Source: Diaphorobacter aerolatus
GTDB taxonomy: Bacteria; Pseudomonadota; Gammaproteobacteria; Burkholderiales; Burkholderiaceae_C
Direction: 5' to 3'
Assembly: GCF_014489535.1 (NCBI RefSeq)
Contig: NZ_CP060783.1
Location: forward strand, 4,175,501-4,239,500
DNA length: 64,000 nucleotides
Made by a program: the position numbers and the translations under genes. Numbering within the stretch: position 1 is the first letter of the stretch; every line of letters begins with the position of its first letter. The notes below the pieces were generated by a model. The model was not told the origin of the DNA, did not search any database, and saw nothing but the letters and a program-made list of their open reading frames with translations. This document shows, piece by piece, positions 20,077 through 32,300 of this stretch.

Positions 20077-20096
20077 AATACATATGTTCATGTATT
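20077..20096. promoter_or_regulatory. Palindrome AATACAT-N6-ATGTATT containing TTCATGTA
   Basis: A perfect 7-base inverted repeat with a six-base spacer, upstream of the LysR gene at 19942. Its right half TTCATGTATT is the same as the half-site before cadA and close to those before czcD and the DUF4148 gene. The left half is not TGAA, so it is a weaker match to the SmtB-type operator. Confidence 0.4.
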
Positions 20097-20194
20097 AACT
20101 CAAGTCAAGAGTGGTAGCAACTGTTTCGGAACGTGACGCCGAACCCAACCCGCTCAATGCTTGAGCGGCTAAGGCCGTACTGACGCCAAAGTAG

Positions 20195-20218
20195 CGCGAG
20201 CCCACAGAGGGGCTCGCG
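20195..20218. terminator. Stem-loop downstream of hpd
   Basis: CGCGAGCCC (20195-20203) pairs with GGGCTCGCG (20210-20218) around a six-base loop, about 45 bases past the hpd stop. There is no clear T run on either strand, so termination is probable rather than certain. Confidence 0.5.
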
Positions 20219-20262
20219 AGATGTAGGACCGAAGGCGCTCTGCCTTCATGGAAAAGCCCAAA

Positions 20263-21350
20263 TCAGGCCGGGTTGATTTCCAACGAGCCACGGTTGATCT
20301 GGTCGCGTTCCATCGACTCGAACAAGGCGCCGAAGTTTCCTTCGCCGAAGCCCTCGCGGTAGTTGCCCTTGCGCTCGATGAACTCGAAGAACACCGGGCC
20401 AAGCAGCGGCTCGGAGAATATCTGCAGCAGCAGGCGGGGCTGGCCGCCTTCGGTCGTGCCGTCGAGCAGAATGCCGCGCGCCTGCAACTCGGGCACGGGC
20501 TGGCCATGGCCGGGCAGGCGCTTTTCCAAGTTTGCGTAATAGATGTCGTTGGGGCGGTCAGCAGCGGGATACCGGCCATCTGCACGCGGTCGAGCGCATC
20601 GAGTAGGTTGTCGCACAGCAGGGCGATGTGCTGGATGCCCTCGCCGCTGAACTGCATCAAGAATTCCTCAATCTGGCCGCCGCCCTGGCGTGCTTCCTCG
20701 TTCAGCGGGATGCGGATCAGGCCGTCCGGCGCGCTCATCGCCTTGGAAGCCAGGCCGGTGTACTCGCCGTTGATGTCGAAGTAGCGGATCTCCTGGAAGT
20801 TGAAGAACTTCGTGTAGAAGTCGGCCCAGTACGTCATGCGGCCGCGATAGACGTTGTGTGTGAGGTGATCGACGATCGAGAAGCCGTGGCCTTTGGGACG
20901 GCGATCCACACCGGGTAGGAATTCGAAGTCGATGTCGTAGATGGACTTGCCGTCCTCGAAGCGATCGATCAGGTACAGCGGCGCGCCGCCGATGCCCTTG
21001 ATCGCCGGTAGGCGCAACTCCATCGGGCCAGTGGGAATGTCCATCGGCTGCGCGCCCAGCTCCAGCGCGCGGTGGTAGGCCTTGTGCGAATCCTTGACGC
21101 GGAACGCCAGCCCGCAGGGGCTGGGGCCGTGCTCGCCCGCGAAATACGCCGCCTGGCTTTTAGGCTCGCGGTTGACGATGAAGTTGATGTCGCCCTGGCG
21201 GTAGAGCGATACGTCCTTGGAGCGATGCCGGGCCACCTCGGTGAAGCCGAGCTTCTCGAACAGCGGCTCCAGCACGCCGGGCGTCGGCGAGGCGAACTCG
21301 ACGAATTCAAAGCCGCACAGGCCCATCGGGTTGTCAAAAAGGTCGGTCAT
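20263..21350 (-). CDS. hpd: 4-hydroxyphenylpyruvate dioxygenase, one frame break
   Basis: With one base restored at 20551-20554 the protein has 362 residues, the normal HPPD length. The iron ligands are visible: His in [10 protein letters not shown], His in [10 protein letters not shown] and Glu in FFEFIERKG. The enzyme converts 4-hydroxyphenylpyruvate to homogentisate using Fe(II), oxygen and decarboxylation, in tyrosine catabolism. The break is a C run on the coding strand one base short. A divergent AsnC-type gene follows 132 bases away, the usual partner for hpd. Its presence as ICE cargo amid copper genes is unexpected; homogentisate can also oxidise to pyomelanin, but nothing here shows that it does. 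Confidence 0.92.
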
Positions 21351-21425
21351 CAGGGGTGTCTCTCTTGGGTTTGGGGTGGAAATCTGGACACCCTAGATGG
21401 TAAGAAAAAGCCCGCACATCATTTC

Positions 21426-21441
21426 TGCAAAATCAATTGCA
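21426..21441. promoter_or_regulatory. Possible AsnC/Lrp site TGCAA-N6-TTGCA
   Basis: A perfect inverted repeat in the divergent hpd/asnC intergenic region. AsnC-family proteins usually bind degenerate palindromes there to control the neighbouring catabolic gene and themselves. Confidence 0.4.
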
Positions 21442-21481
21442 AATAGACTTCTTGATGCCTGATTCCTGCGTGGTGAAAGAA

Positions 21482-21964
21482 ATGAGCACAGAAATAGTCC
21501 TTGATGGTACGGATAGACGCCTTATTGATGCATTGCAACGCAATGGAAGGTCCACCTTCGACGAACTGGCCGAACACGCAAGCCTGTCGTCCTCGGCCAC
21601 GCTGAGGCGGGTGCGCCGCCTCGAAGAGGCTGGCGTCATCGCCGGCTATGTGGCCCTGGTGCACCCCGAACGCATCGGCCTCACCCTCACGGCCTACCTG
21701 AACGTGCGCCTCGAAAAGCACTCTGATTCGCACAAGCGCAACCCCATGGACGTGTTCCGCGCGTCGGTTCAGAACTGGCCCGAGGTGGTGGAGTGCCACG
21801 CGCTGACCGGCGACATGGACTACCTGTTGCGGGTGGTCGTCAGAGATATGGCCCACTACTCCCGCTTCGTGCTCGATACGCTGCTCAAGCACCCCAGCGT
21901 GCAAGACTGCAAGACCAGCTTCGTGCTGGACCGCGTGAAGAGCACCACGGCCTTGCCCCTATGA
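21482..21964 (+). CDS. Lrp/AsnC-family transcriptional regulator
   Basis: This 160-residue protein has an N-terminal helix-turn-helix (DGTDRRLIDALQRNGRS, then LSSSATLRRVRRLEEAGVI) and a C-terminal RAM ligand-binding domain containing the conserved ALTGDMDYLLRVVV. Members sense amino acids or related acids. It is divergent from hpd, so control of HPPD by an aromatic ligand is likely. The ATG at 21482 gives the standard N-terminus; in-frame starts further upstream would overlap the presumed operator. Confidence 0.88.
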   Translation: MSTEIVLDGTDRRLIDALQRNGRSTFDELAEHASLSSSATLRRVRRLEEAGVIAGYVALVHPERIGLTLTAYLNVRLEKHSDSHKRNPMDVFRASVQNWPEVVECHALTGDMDYLLRVVVRDMAHYSRFVLDTLLKHPSVQDCKTSFVLDRVKSTTALPL

Positions 21965-22002
21965 ACATTCGGCAGGTTGGTGTGGCGGGATGCAAATAGC
22001 GC

Positions 22003-22033
22003 TTGACCTTCCAACCGTGGCAAGGATCAAACT
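22003..22033 (+). promoter_or_regulatory. CueR-type promoter of copZ
   Basis: TTGACC (22003-22008) is followed by 19 bases containing the dyad CCTTCCAACCGTGGCAAGG and a -10-like CAAACT. The long 19-base spacer and CCTTCC/GGAAGG-type dyad are the hallmark of promoters activated by MerR-family copper sensors. It precedes copZ by 30 bases. Confidence 0.75.
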
Positions 22034-22063
22034 TTAAGCATCCCAACCCGAAAGGAGTTTTCC

Positions 22064-22258
22064 ATGCAATTCCATCTCGAAGACATGACCTGCGGCGGCT
22101 GCGCCCGCACTGTGACGAAAACGATCCAAACGATCGACCCCAACGCCAAGATCGTTACGGACCCGCCGACCCGCCGTGTCGAGGTCCAGACCTCGGCCTC
22201 GCAAGAGCAGATCGCCGCGGCCCTGAGCGAAGCTGGCTTCCCGCCGCGCGCGCAGTAA
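22064..22258 (+). CDS. copZ: Copper chaperone, heavy-metal-associated domain (CopZ-like)
   Basis: This 64-residue protein is a single HMA domain with the metal-binding motif DMTCGGCARTV (CxxC) near the N-terminus and the beta-alpha-beta pattern of Atx1/CopZ proteins. It should carry Cu(I) in the cytoplasm to CopA or CueR. AAAGGAG lies eight bases before the ATG and a CueR-type promoter lies just upstream, so copper induction is expected. It is the first of the copper genes of the ICE. Confidence 0.92.
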   Translation: MQFHLEDMTCGGCARTVTKTIQTIDPNAKIVTDPPTRRVEVQTSASQEQIAAALSEAGFPPRAQ

Positions 22259-22332
22259 CACCGCGTCGTGGCCGGCATGCACACAGGACGGCCGATGCGA
22301 GCACGTGCGCTGCGCCATATCTGGCGCGGCGC

Positions 22333-23091
22333 TCAGTGCATCCCAAGGTAGGCGACCTTGGCCCACATCCACAGGGCCATCGCCACCATCATCAGGTTCT
22401 CGGTCAGGGACACGAAGTCCAGCGGCACGTTGCTGTCCCCGCCCACGCAGGCGCACTTGAGTTCCCGGCGATCGACATAGACCGCCTTGAAAACCGACAC
22501 GGCCCCGACGGTCCCGATGAACAGCGCCAACGGAATCGACACCCACATCCCCACGCCCGCGACCATCAGGACGCCTGCGATGGCCTCCGCGAACGGGTAG
22601 AAATAGGCATACCGAACCCAGCGCTTGGCCAGCAGGTCGTAGTTGAGGAACATCGTCGCGAAGCCGTCCACGTCCTTGAGCTTCTGCAGCGCCAGGAGAC
22701 ACATGGCAAAGGCCACGAGCCACTCTGCCGCCTGAATGCTCCAGAGCTGGCCGAAGGCCGCCCAGCTCGCCGCCAGCGCCATCGCGGCCGCCATGGCGAA
22801 CAGCGCGATCACAGGGGTGTAGGTCACGGCGTTCTTGTCCTTCACGGACATGCCGAAGAATTTGCGTAGGTCGTCGTAGCCGCCCACGCGCCGCCCGTTT
22901 ATGAAGACCTGGGGCGTGGTCTCGACGCCATGCTCCTTCTTGAACGCATCCGTCTGCTCGCGGCTCGCCAAGTGTTTGTCCTCGACCTCGTAGCCCTTGC
23001 GTTTGAGCAGATCGAGCGACTTCAGCCCGTAGGGGCAGGTATGGCCGGGCATGACCATTCGGTAGAGCGTGGCTAGCTTGGGCGCAGACAT
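22333..23091 (-). CDS. Glutaredoxin domain fused to MauE/DoxX-like membrane domain
   Basis: This 252-residue protein has an N-terminal glutaredoxin-like domain (residues 1-80, motif MPGHTCPYGLKS, then TTPQVFINGRRVGG with the cis-Pro) and four or so hydrophobic segments resembling MauE/DoxX redox membrane proteins. It also has CACVGGDS between the last helices. Similar fusions occur beside copper and mercury genes and may reduce disulfides or handle metals at the membrane; the reaction is not established. The start at 23091 has AGGAG ten bases upstream; the frame from 23133 is less likely. It is convergent with copZ. Confidence 0.8.
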   Translation of the reverse strand: MSAPKLATLYRMVMPGHTCPYGLKSLDLLKRKGYEVEDKHLASREQTDAFKKEHGVETTPQVFINGRRVGGYDDLRKFFGMSVKDKNAVTYTPVIALFAMAAAMALAASWAAFGQLWSIQAAEWLVAFAMCLLALQKLKDVDGFATMFLNYDLLAKRWVRYAYFYPFAEAIAGVLMVAGVGMWVSIPLALFIGTVGAVSVFKAVYVDRRELKCACVGGDSNVPLDFVSLTENLMMVAMALWMWAKVAYLGMH

Positions 23092-23314
23092 GCAGGACTT
23101 CTCCTGTGTGACTTTCCATGGGCCGGCCGTCACGGATTTAAGGACGTTGATGACCTTTCCAGCCTAACCGACGACCGTGCAAAGGGAGTGTAGACACCTG
23201 GCTCGCGGGTTGGTCTGGCCCACGGGTTGGTTATCTGGCTGCAATGCCGTCAGTCCTCCATCTGCCAGAGCAACCCTGCCGCAGGCCGGTGCGCCTGAGG
23301 CAGCACGCAGGCTC

Positions 23315-23653
23315 CTAGTGGTTCTCCTTGGCATGGTTGATCGTGTACTTGGGGATCTCGACGGTCAGGTCTTCGGTCGCAACGATGGCCTGGCAGCTCA
23401 GCCGCGACTGCGCCTCCAGTCCCCAGGCCCGGTCGAGCAGATCATCCTCGCACTCCTCGACTTCGTTTAGAGAATTAAACCCCTTGCGCACGATGCAGTG
23501 ACAGGTCGTGCAGGCACAGCTCATGTCGCAGGCATGCTCGATCTCGATGCCGTTGTCCAGCAGGGCCTCGCAGATCGAAGTGCCTGCTGGCACGTTCAGT
23601 TCGGCTCCCTCGGGAGCCAGTTCAGGATGGGGCAAGACTGTGATTTTGGGCAT
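23315..23653 (-). CDS. fdx: 2Fe-2S ferredoxin (Isc type)
   Basis: This 112-residue protein has the adrenodoxin-type cluster motif CDMSCACTTCHC followed by a distant Cys in SRLSCQAI, giving the four ligands. It matches the Fdx of the Isc iron-sulfur assembly system. It follows cueR by 15 bases on the same strand and would be co-transcribed with copA and cueR. A ferredoxin in a copper operon fits the known damage of copper to iron-sulfur clusters, but that purpose is an inference. Confidence 0.92.
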   Translation of the reverse strand: MPKITVLPHPELAPEGAELNVPAGTSICEALLDNGIEIEHACDMSCACTTCHCIVRKGFNSLNEVEECEDDLLDRAWGLEAQSRLSCQAIVATEDLTVEIPKYTINHAKENH

Positions 23654-23668
23654 ATCTCTCCTGGCTGC

Positions 23669-24148
23669 TCAGTGCGCACGCGGCTTTTTTCCTGCTGCGT
23701 TGGCTCGCGCGCGGCGCGGCACTGCGCCAGTGCGCGCTTCGGGCTTGTTGTCACTGGTATCGGGCTGCTCCAGCGTGTGCAGGATCGGGCAGTCGGGCCG
23801 TTCGTCGCCGGCGCAACACCGGATCAGCGCCTTGAGCGTCGCGGCCATCTCCAGCATGCTCTCGATGCGCCGGTCCAACTCGTCGATGTGTTGCTGGGCC
23901 AGACGCTTTACATCAGCACTCTGGCGCGACTTGTCATTCCACAGTCCCAGCAAGTCCGTGATCTCGGCTACCGAGAAGCCGAGGTCGCGCGAACGCCGGA
24001 TGAAATGCAACCGGTGAACGTCGTCCTGGGTATAGGCGCGGTAGCCCGAATCGGTGCGGTCAGCCGGAGGGATCAGACCGATTTGCTCGTAGTAGCGGAT
24101 CATTTTGGCCGAGACCTTCGAGGCCTTGGATGCTTCACCGATGTTCAT
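23669..24148 (-). CDS. cueR: CueR-like MerR-family copper-responsive activator
   Basis: This 159-residue MerR protein has the N-terminal DNA-binding region (IGEASKASKVSAKMIRYYEQ) and the copper-binding loop with the cysteine pair seen in CCAGDERPDC, matching CueR rather than ZntR or MerR. The C-terminal 35 residues are an extra basic tail. CueR binds 19-base-spacer promoters and activates them with Cu(I) or Ag(I). Three such promoters occur in the window (22003, 26695, 55464). The gene lies between copA and fdx with 15-base gaps. Confidence 0.92.
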   Translation of the reverse strand: MNIGEASKASKVSAKMIRYYEQIGLIPPADRTDSGYRAYTQDDVHRLHFIRRSRDLGFSVAEITDLLGLWNDKSRQSADVKRLAQQHIDELDRRIESMLEMAATLKALIRCCAGDERPDCPILHTLEQPDTSDNKPEARTGAVPRRARANAAGKKPRAH

Positions 24149-24163
24149 GGTGTTCCTCCTTTC

Positions 24164-26658
<2,495 letters not shown>

Positions 26659-26694
26659 GGTGTGCTTCCCATAGTTGAAATTCGACATGGAGGG

Positions 26695-26725
26695 AGCTTA
26701 GGGTTTACCATCGTGGGAAGGTCAA
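26695..26725 (-). promoter_or_regulatory. CueR-type promoter of copA
   Basis: On the minus strand TTGACC, 19 bases containing CCTTCCCACGATGG, then TAAGCT. The spacing and CCTTCCC half-site match CueR targets. Transcription would begin around 26688 and cover copA, cueR and fdx. Confidence 0.8.
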
Positions 26726-26893
26726 GCGCTTTTTCGGATGCTGTCAGGTTTCAGAAATGACCCGGTGCACGGGGAGCGGAGGCCTTGCCTGCCAGGCTCG
26801 CACTGGTTCTTTGCTGCGCGCGCCTAAGCGGCTGCTGCCTTGTTAATTCTGAAGGGCGAAAACAGCCATTCGAGGTTAGGAAATATTTTAAAA

Positions 26894-27250
26894 ATGAATA
26901 CAAGTAAGCCATTCAGTACCCCACCGAAGGATCCCAGCGCCAATTTGGAATCGCTGTCACAGAATGACGTGACCATCTTGGCTGAGACATTCCGCCTCCT
27001 GGGTGACCCGTCCCGGCTGAGAATCATGCTGTGCTGCATGAAGGGCTCATCCTCGGTCGGGGATATCGCTGAAACCCTCGAACTCTCGCAGTCACTGGTG
27101 AGCCACCACCTGCGGTTGCTGCGCGGTGCTCGCCTGGTCAAGGGCGTGCGCCAGGCCAAACAGATCTTCTATGAGGTGGCGGACAAGCACGTGAACCAGG
27201 TGCTGCTGGATATGGCCACCCACATCGCGGAAGACCACAACGACGAGTAA
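26894..27250 (+). CDS. ArsR/SmtB-family metal sensor (first copy)
   Basis: This 118-residue protein has the ArsR winged helix (LAETFRLLGDPSRLRIMLCC, then LELSQSLVSHHLRLLRGA). Its last helix contains DKHVNQVLLDMATHIAE, the DxH-x10-HxxE arrangement that forms the alpha-5 Zn(II)/Co(II) site of CzrA and SmtB. It should repress metal-efflux genes until zinc or cobalt binds. It is very similar to the second copy at 38584. The ATG at 26894 is chosen because residues before it are outside the fold. It is divergent from copA and convergent with the lpd gene. Confidence 0.92.
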   Translation: MNTSKPFSTPPKDPSANLESLSQNDVTILAETFRLLGDPSRLRIMLCCMKGSSSVGDIAETLELSQSLVSHHLRLLRGARLVKGVRQAKQIFYEVADKHVNQVLLDMATHIAEDHNDE

Positions 27251-27306
27251 CTGTTGGGCATAGCATGCCGTTGCATGCGTGGCCTACGTTCCATGGCGAT
27301 ATGCGC

Positions 27307-27334
27307 CCCACCGCCCGCAGCTGCGGGCGGTGGG
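27307..27334. terminator. Perfect 14-base-arm palindrome between arsR and lpd
   Basis: CCCACCGCCCGCAG and CTGCGGGCGGTGGG are exact complements with no loop bases, placed between convergent genes. This is most simply a bidirectional terminator. Confidence 0.7.
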
Positions 27335-27359
27335 CGGTTTGGATGCCGCTTCCGATCAA

Positions 27360-28787
27360 TCAGAAGTTGAGCGCGCGCTTGTCCACTGCCAGCGAGGCCT
27401 CTTTGAACGTCTCGGAGAGGGTCGGATGGGCAAAGCAGATGCGGGCGATGTCTTCGCTGCTGGCCTTGAACGCCATGGCGATAACGGCCTCGGCCACCAG
27501 TTCGCTGGCCTGCGGGCCGACTACATGCACGCCGAGTATCTCGTCCGTGGCAGGATCGGCGATCACCTTGACGAGGCCCGTCGTGTCGCCCAGCGCACGC
27601 GCGCGGCCATTGGCCATGAACGGGAAGGAACCGATTCGATAGGCGGTGCCCTGCTCTTTGAGCTGCTGCTCGGTGCGGCCTACCCAGGCGATCTCCGGGC
27701 TGGTGTAGATGACGTTGGGGATCGTGTTGAAATCGACGTGACCGTGCTGGCCGGCAATGCGCTCGGCCACTGCGACACCTTCCTCTTCCGCCTTGTGCGC
27801 CAACATCGGGCCACGCACCACGTCACCGATGGCCCAGATGCCGGGCACATTGGTGCGGCATTCATCGTCCACCACCACGGCGCCGCGCTCATCCAGTTGG
27901 AGTCCCACGGCGGCCGGATTCAAGCCTTCGGTGTTGGGCACGCGGCCGATAGCCACGATCACTTTGTCTGCCTGCAAGGACTGCGTCTGGCCTTGGCTGT
28001 CGGTGTAGTGAATAGTCACGCCGGCCTCGGTTGCATTGACTTCGCGAACCTTCGCGCCCAGTTCGACCTTCAGGTTTTGCTTATCGAACGCCTTCTTCGC
28101 CTCCTTGGCGATGGCTTGGTCGACGATTGGCAGGAAGCTGGGCAAGCCTTCGAGGATCGTGACATCCGCCCCCAGGCGGCGCCAAACGGAGCCCAGCTCC
28201 AGGCCGATCACGCCGGCACCGATCACGGCCAACCGATCGGGCACGGCCGCGATGTCCAGCGCACCGTCGTTGGAGAGCACGACCCGCTCATCGAACGGTA
28301 GGTTGGGGAGCGGCCGCACGTTGGAGCCTGTGGCAACGATGATCTGCTTGCCCACCAAGGTAACAGCCTCATCAGCGGCGACGCTCACCTCGAAGCCACC
28401 ATCGACAGCCCTGGTGAAAGACGCCAGGCCGTTGAAAAACTGGACCTTGTTTTTGCGGAACAGATAAAGGATGCCTTCGTTGCTGGACTTCACGACCTGA
28501 TTCTTACGTTCCAGCATCGTGGTCACATCCATGCGCAGATCTCCCGTGGAGATGCCGTGCGAGCCAAAGTGGTGCTTGGCTTGTTCAAAGTTCTCTGACG
28601 ACTGCAGTAGTGCTTTCGAAGGGATACAGCCGATGTTATTGCAGGTGCCGCCAGGTGCTGGCTTGCCGTCCTTGTTCTTCCAGGCATCTACACAAGCGAC
28701 CTTCATACCTAATTGGGCAGCACGAATGGCAGCGATGTATCCGCCAGGGCCGGCACCGATAACAATGACGTCGAAATGCATGTCCAT
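27360..28787 (-). CDS. lpd: Dihydrolipoamide dehydrogenase
   Basis: This 475-residue flavoprotein has the FAD-binding GAGPGGYIAAI, the redox-active disulfide in CNNIGCIPSK, the NAD-binding GAGVIGLELGSVW and the C-terminal catalytic HPTLSE. It is the E3 component of 2-oxoacid dehydrogenase complexes and reoxidises dihydrolipoamide with NAD. GGGAG is nine bases before the ATG. It follows the RND efflux genes on the same strand with a 105-base gap, so it may share their transcript. No E1 or E2 gene is nearby, so it is presumably an extra copy serving host complexes. Confidence 0.93.
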   Translation of the reverse strand: MDMHFDVIVIGAGPGGYIAAIRAAQLGMKVACVDAWKNKDGKPAPGGTCNNIGCIPSKALLQSSENFEQAKHHFGSHGISTGDLRMDVTTMLERKNQVVKSSNEGILYLFRKNKVQFFNGLASFTRAVDGGFEVSVAADEAVTLVGKQIIVATGSNVRPLPNLPFDERVVLSNDGALDIAAVPDRLAVIGAGVIGLELGSVWRRLGADVTILEGLPSFLPIVDQAIAKEAKKAFDKQNLKVELGAKVREVNATEAGVTIHYTDSQGQTQSLQADKVIVAIGRVPNTEGLNPAAVGLQLDERGAVVVDDECRTNVPGIWAIGDVVRGPMLAHKAEEEGVAVAERIAGQHGHVDFNTIPNVIYTSPEIAWVGRTEQQLKEQGTAYRIGSFPFMANGRARALGDTTGLVKVIADPATDEILGVHVVGPQASELVAEAVIAMAFKASSEDIARICFAHPTLSETFKEASLAVDKRALNF

Positions 28788-28892
28788 GATTTACATCTCC
28801 CAAGTTCTTGAGGAAATAGTGAGCGCCTATGTCGCGCCTTTTGTTGTGAGATCGCCAGATCACAGCGAGTTTCCTGACGATCACGTTGAACA

Positions 28893-29291
28893 CTACGGCA
28901 GAACGAACCGGACACCCGTGACATTGCCCTCGCGTTCGACTTGGACGACGGCCTTTGTATCCTTGGTCGCAGCGAAGGTCCCGCTGCCTTCGAGGCGACT
29001 TCCGTCTGCGGCAGGCGTGAGTTGCACCTCCTGCTTTTGTGAGCCGGTCAACAGCGTGAGCTTGGCTGTGGAGTTGCTTACATTAACCTGCTCGCCGTGA
29101 TCGCGCAGGTAGAGTTGCGCCATCGCTGGCTGAACGACCAGCTCGTAGTCCACGTCCCGGACTTCGGTCACGACGCCGCCATGTAGCGGCTTGTGATCAT
29201 GAGCATGGTCATGGTCGCCTGCGGCGAAGGCCGTGACGGATGCCAGGACAAGTGCGGCGCCTGCCGCGAGGGAACGAAAGAGAACAGGCAT
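28893..29291 (-). CDS. Secreted His-rich protein of the RND efflux operon
   Basis: This 132-residue protein has a signal peptide (LAAGAALVLASVTAFAAG), then a histidine cluster GDHDHAHDHK, then a small beta-rich domain. The histidines at the mature N-terminus suggest metal binding in the periplasm. I do not recognise a named family beyond similarity to periplasmic proteins of cation efflux operons. It lies 54 bases after the RND pump gene. The Met at 29291 starts the signal peptide; the frame from 29345 is longer but would bury it. Confidence 0.75.
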   Translation of the reverse strand: MPVLFRSLAAGAALVLASVTAFAAGDHDHAHDHKPLHGGVVTEVRDVDYELVVQPAMAQLYLRDHGEQVNVSNSTAKLTLLTGSQKQEVQLTPAADGSRLEGSGTFAATKDTKAVVQVEREGNVTGVRFVLP

Positions 29292-29344
29292 GAAAGCTCC
29301 TATAGGGTTACGGTGGTTGAAATCGGGTGACAGAAGGCGTTGCA

Positions 29345-32300
29345 TCAGAATGCCTCCGCGTCGCGGTCGTCCAGCAGGCGTTCGGCAGGCTTGCGGCCGA
29401 ACAGCCAGAACATGGCGGGTGTAAGGAAGGTGTCTAGCAGTGTGGAGCTGACCAGCCCCGAGAAGATCACCACCGCGACGGGGTGCAGGATCTCAGTACC
29501 GGGTCGGGACGCCTCGAACAACAGCGGGGCCAGCGCGAAGGCCGTGACCAGCGCGGTCATCAGAACCGGGGAAAGCCGTTCGAGCGAGCCACGCACGATC
29601 ATCTTCTGGTCGAAGTCCTCGCCCTCCATGCGCATGAGGTTGAGGTAGTGGCTCACCTTCAGGATGCCGTTGCGCACAGAAATACCCGCGAGCGTGATGA
29701 AGCCGACCAGAGCGGCCACGGACAACGGCTGGCCAGACAGCCACAGCCCAACACGGCGCCGACCAGGGCCAATGGAATGTTCACCATGATGAGCGCCGAT
29801 AGGGCGACCGACTTGTAGCGCGTGTACAACACCACGAACATGAGCGTCAGGGAGACGATGGACAGCAGGCCCACCAGTCGCGAGGCTTCCTCTTGTGCCT
29901 GGAACTGGCCGCCCAGCGTGATGAAGTAGCCTTCGGGCAAGCGCACTTCTTGGACGACGCTGCGTATGTCGGCCACTACTTCGGACAGCGGCCGTCCCTG
30001 AGCGTTGGCCGACAAAACTATGCGCCGACGGCCATCGTCGCGGCTGACCTGGTTGGGGCCGTCGCTGTCTTCGATGGTGGCAAGGCGCGACAACGGGATC
30101 CGACCCATGGGCGTGTCGATGAGGATGCGGTTCAAGCCTCAATCGACCGCGCCTGCTCGGGCAGGCGAACCACCAGCGCGAAGCGGCGGTTGCCCTCGAT
30201 GACCTCGGTGATCTTTTCGCCTTCGACCAGGCTTTGCAGCGTGGACAGAATTTGCGGTGCGGCCACGCCGTAGCGTCCCGCCGCCGCATAATCCACGCGG
30301 ATTTTGATCTGGGGTGCCAGGACCTGCTTTTCTATCTCCAGATCGGCAAGTCCTGGAACTCCGGCCAGCTTGGAGCGCAGCAGATCCGCCTGCCCGCGCA
30401 GGACGTCCAGGTCCTCGCCGAACACCTTGATGGCGATCTGCGAGCGCACCCCCGACAACATGTGGTCGATGCGGTGCGAGATCGGCTGGCCAATGCCGAT
30501 GGACCCGGGCAAGTGAGCCAGACGCGAACGGATGTCGGCGGTGATCTCCTCCATGGAGCGCTTTAGCTCTGAGGCAGGCAGTAGACCCACGTCCAGTTCA
30601 CTGACATGCACACCTTCGGCATGCTCGTCCAGCTCGGCCCGTCCGCTGCGCCGGCCCACGTGCTGCACCTCTGGCACCTGCGCGACCAGCAGCTCGGCTT
30701 GCTGGGCAAGCGCCGAAGATTCGGCCAGCGTCACACCGGGATTCAGGCGCAGGCCCACCAGCAACGTTCCTTCATTGAACGGGGGCAGGAACGTGGTCGG
30801 AAAGAATGGCACCGCGGCGACAGCCAGTGTGACAGCCACAGCGGCCATGCCAAGGGCGGCACGCGGCCGCTGCAAGACCCGCTGCAGGCCGCCCTGATAG
30901 CGCGCCTTCAACCAGGCTAGAAGCCGAGTGTCGCCATGGTCCAGCGTCCTCATCTTGGGCAGCAGGTAGTACGACAGCACCGGAGTGACCGTCACAGAGA
31001 CCAGCAGCGAGGCTAGTGTGGAGACGATGAAGGCGATGCCCAGCGGCACGAACAAGCGCCCCTCCATCCCCGGCAGCGCGAACAGGGGCAGGAACACCAG
31101 CACAATGATCATCGTGGCGTAGAGAATCGCCGAGCGAACCTCCATCGAGGCCCTGGCAACGATGACCAGGGGCGTCAGCCGGTTCTCAGGGTGGCGGGTG
31201 CGGTCCTCCTTGAGCCGCCGCATGATGTTCTCCACATCGACCACAGCATCGTCCACGAGACCGCCGATGGCGATCGCCAGCCCACCGAGCGTCATGGTGT
31301 TGATTGATAGGCCGAAATAGTGGAACACCAGCCCGGTCACGAAGATCGAGGCAGGAATCGCGGTCAACGCGATCACCAGGGGGCGCAAAGTGCCCAGGAA
31401 GAAGAACAGGATCACCGCCACGAAGACCGATGCGCCGATGAGCTTGCCTTGCAGCGTGCTGATGGACGCCTCGATGAAGTTGGCTTGTCGGAAGGTCACT
31501 TGCGGCTCGGCCATGCCAGCCGGCAGTGAGCCCTTCATGTCCGCCAACGCTGACTCGATCGAGCGGGTCAGTGCAATCGTATCGGCCGTGGGCTGCTTTT
31601 GGATGCCCAGGATCACGGCTGGCAGGCCCTCGAAGCCCGCATCGCCGCGCTTGATGGCTGGCGCAAACTGAACATCGGCGACCTGGTGGAGCAGGATGGG
31701 TTGGCCCGCACGCACCGCGAGAGGCAGGTTACGCAGGTCGTCGAGTCGGGACGTGCGGCCCAGGTTGCGGATCAGGTACTCGCGGCCATTGATCTCCAGG
31801 AAGCCGCCGGAAGTGTTCGCGGAGAAGCCCTTGAGAGCCGCATCCAGATCGGACGCAGTCACGCCCAGCTCTGACATTCGTGTGGTGTTGGGTTGGACCT
31901 GGAACTGACGGACCTCGCCTCCGATCGGGATGACTTGGGCAACGCCAGGTATGGCCATCAGCCGGGGGCGTAGCACCCAGTCCGCGTACTCGCGCGTGTC
32001 CATGGCCGACAGCGGCGGGGCTGCGTTCTTCTGCCCTGAGGGCTTGGCACCGATGGGGATTGCAATCTGCATGATCTCGCCCATCACTGAGCTGATTGGC
32101 CCCATCGTGGGCGTCACGCCCGGGGCTAGCCCTTCCTCCATGGACGTCAGGCGTTCGGAGACCATCTGGCGCGCCCGGAAGATGTCGGTCTTCCAGTCAA
32201 ATGTCACGTAGATGAAGGAAAGCCCGGCGCTGGAGACCGAGCGCACGCTTTCGACGCTGGGCAGGCCGTTCATGGCCGTTTCGAGCGGGAACGTGATGAG

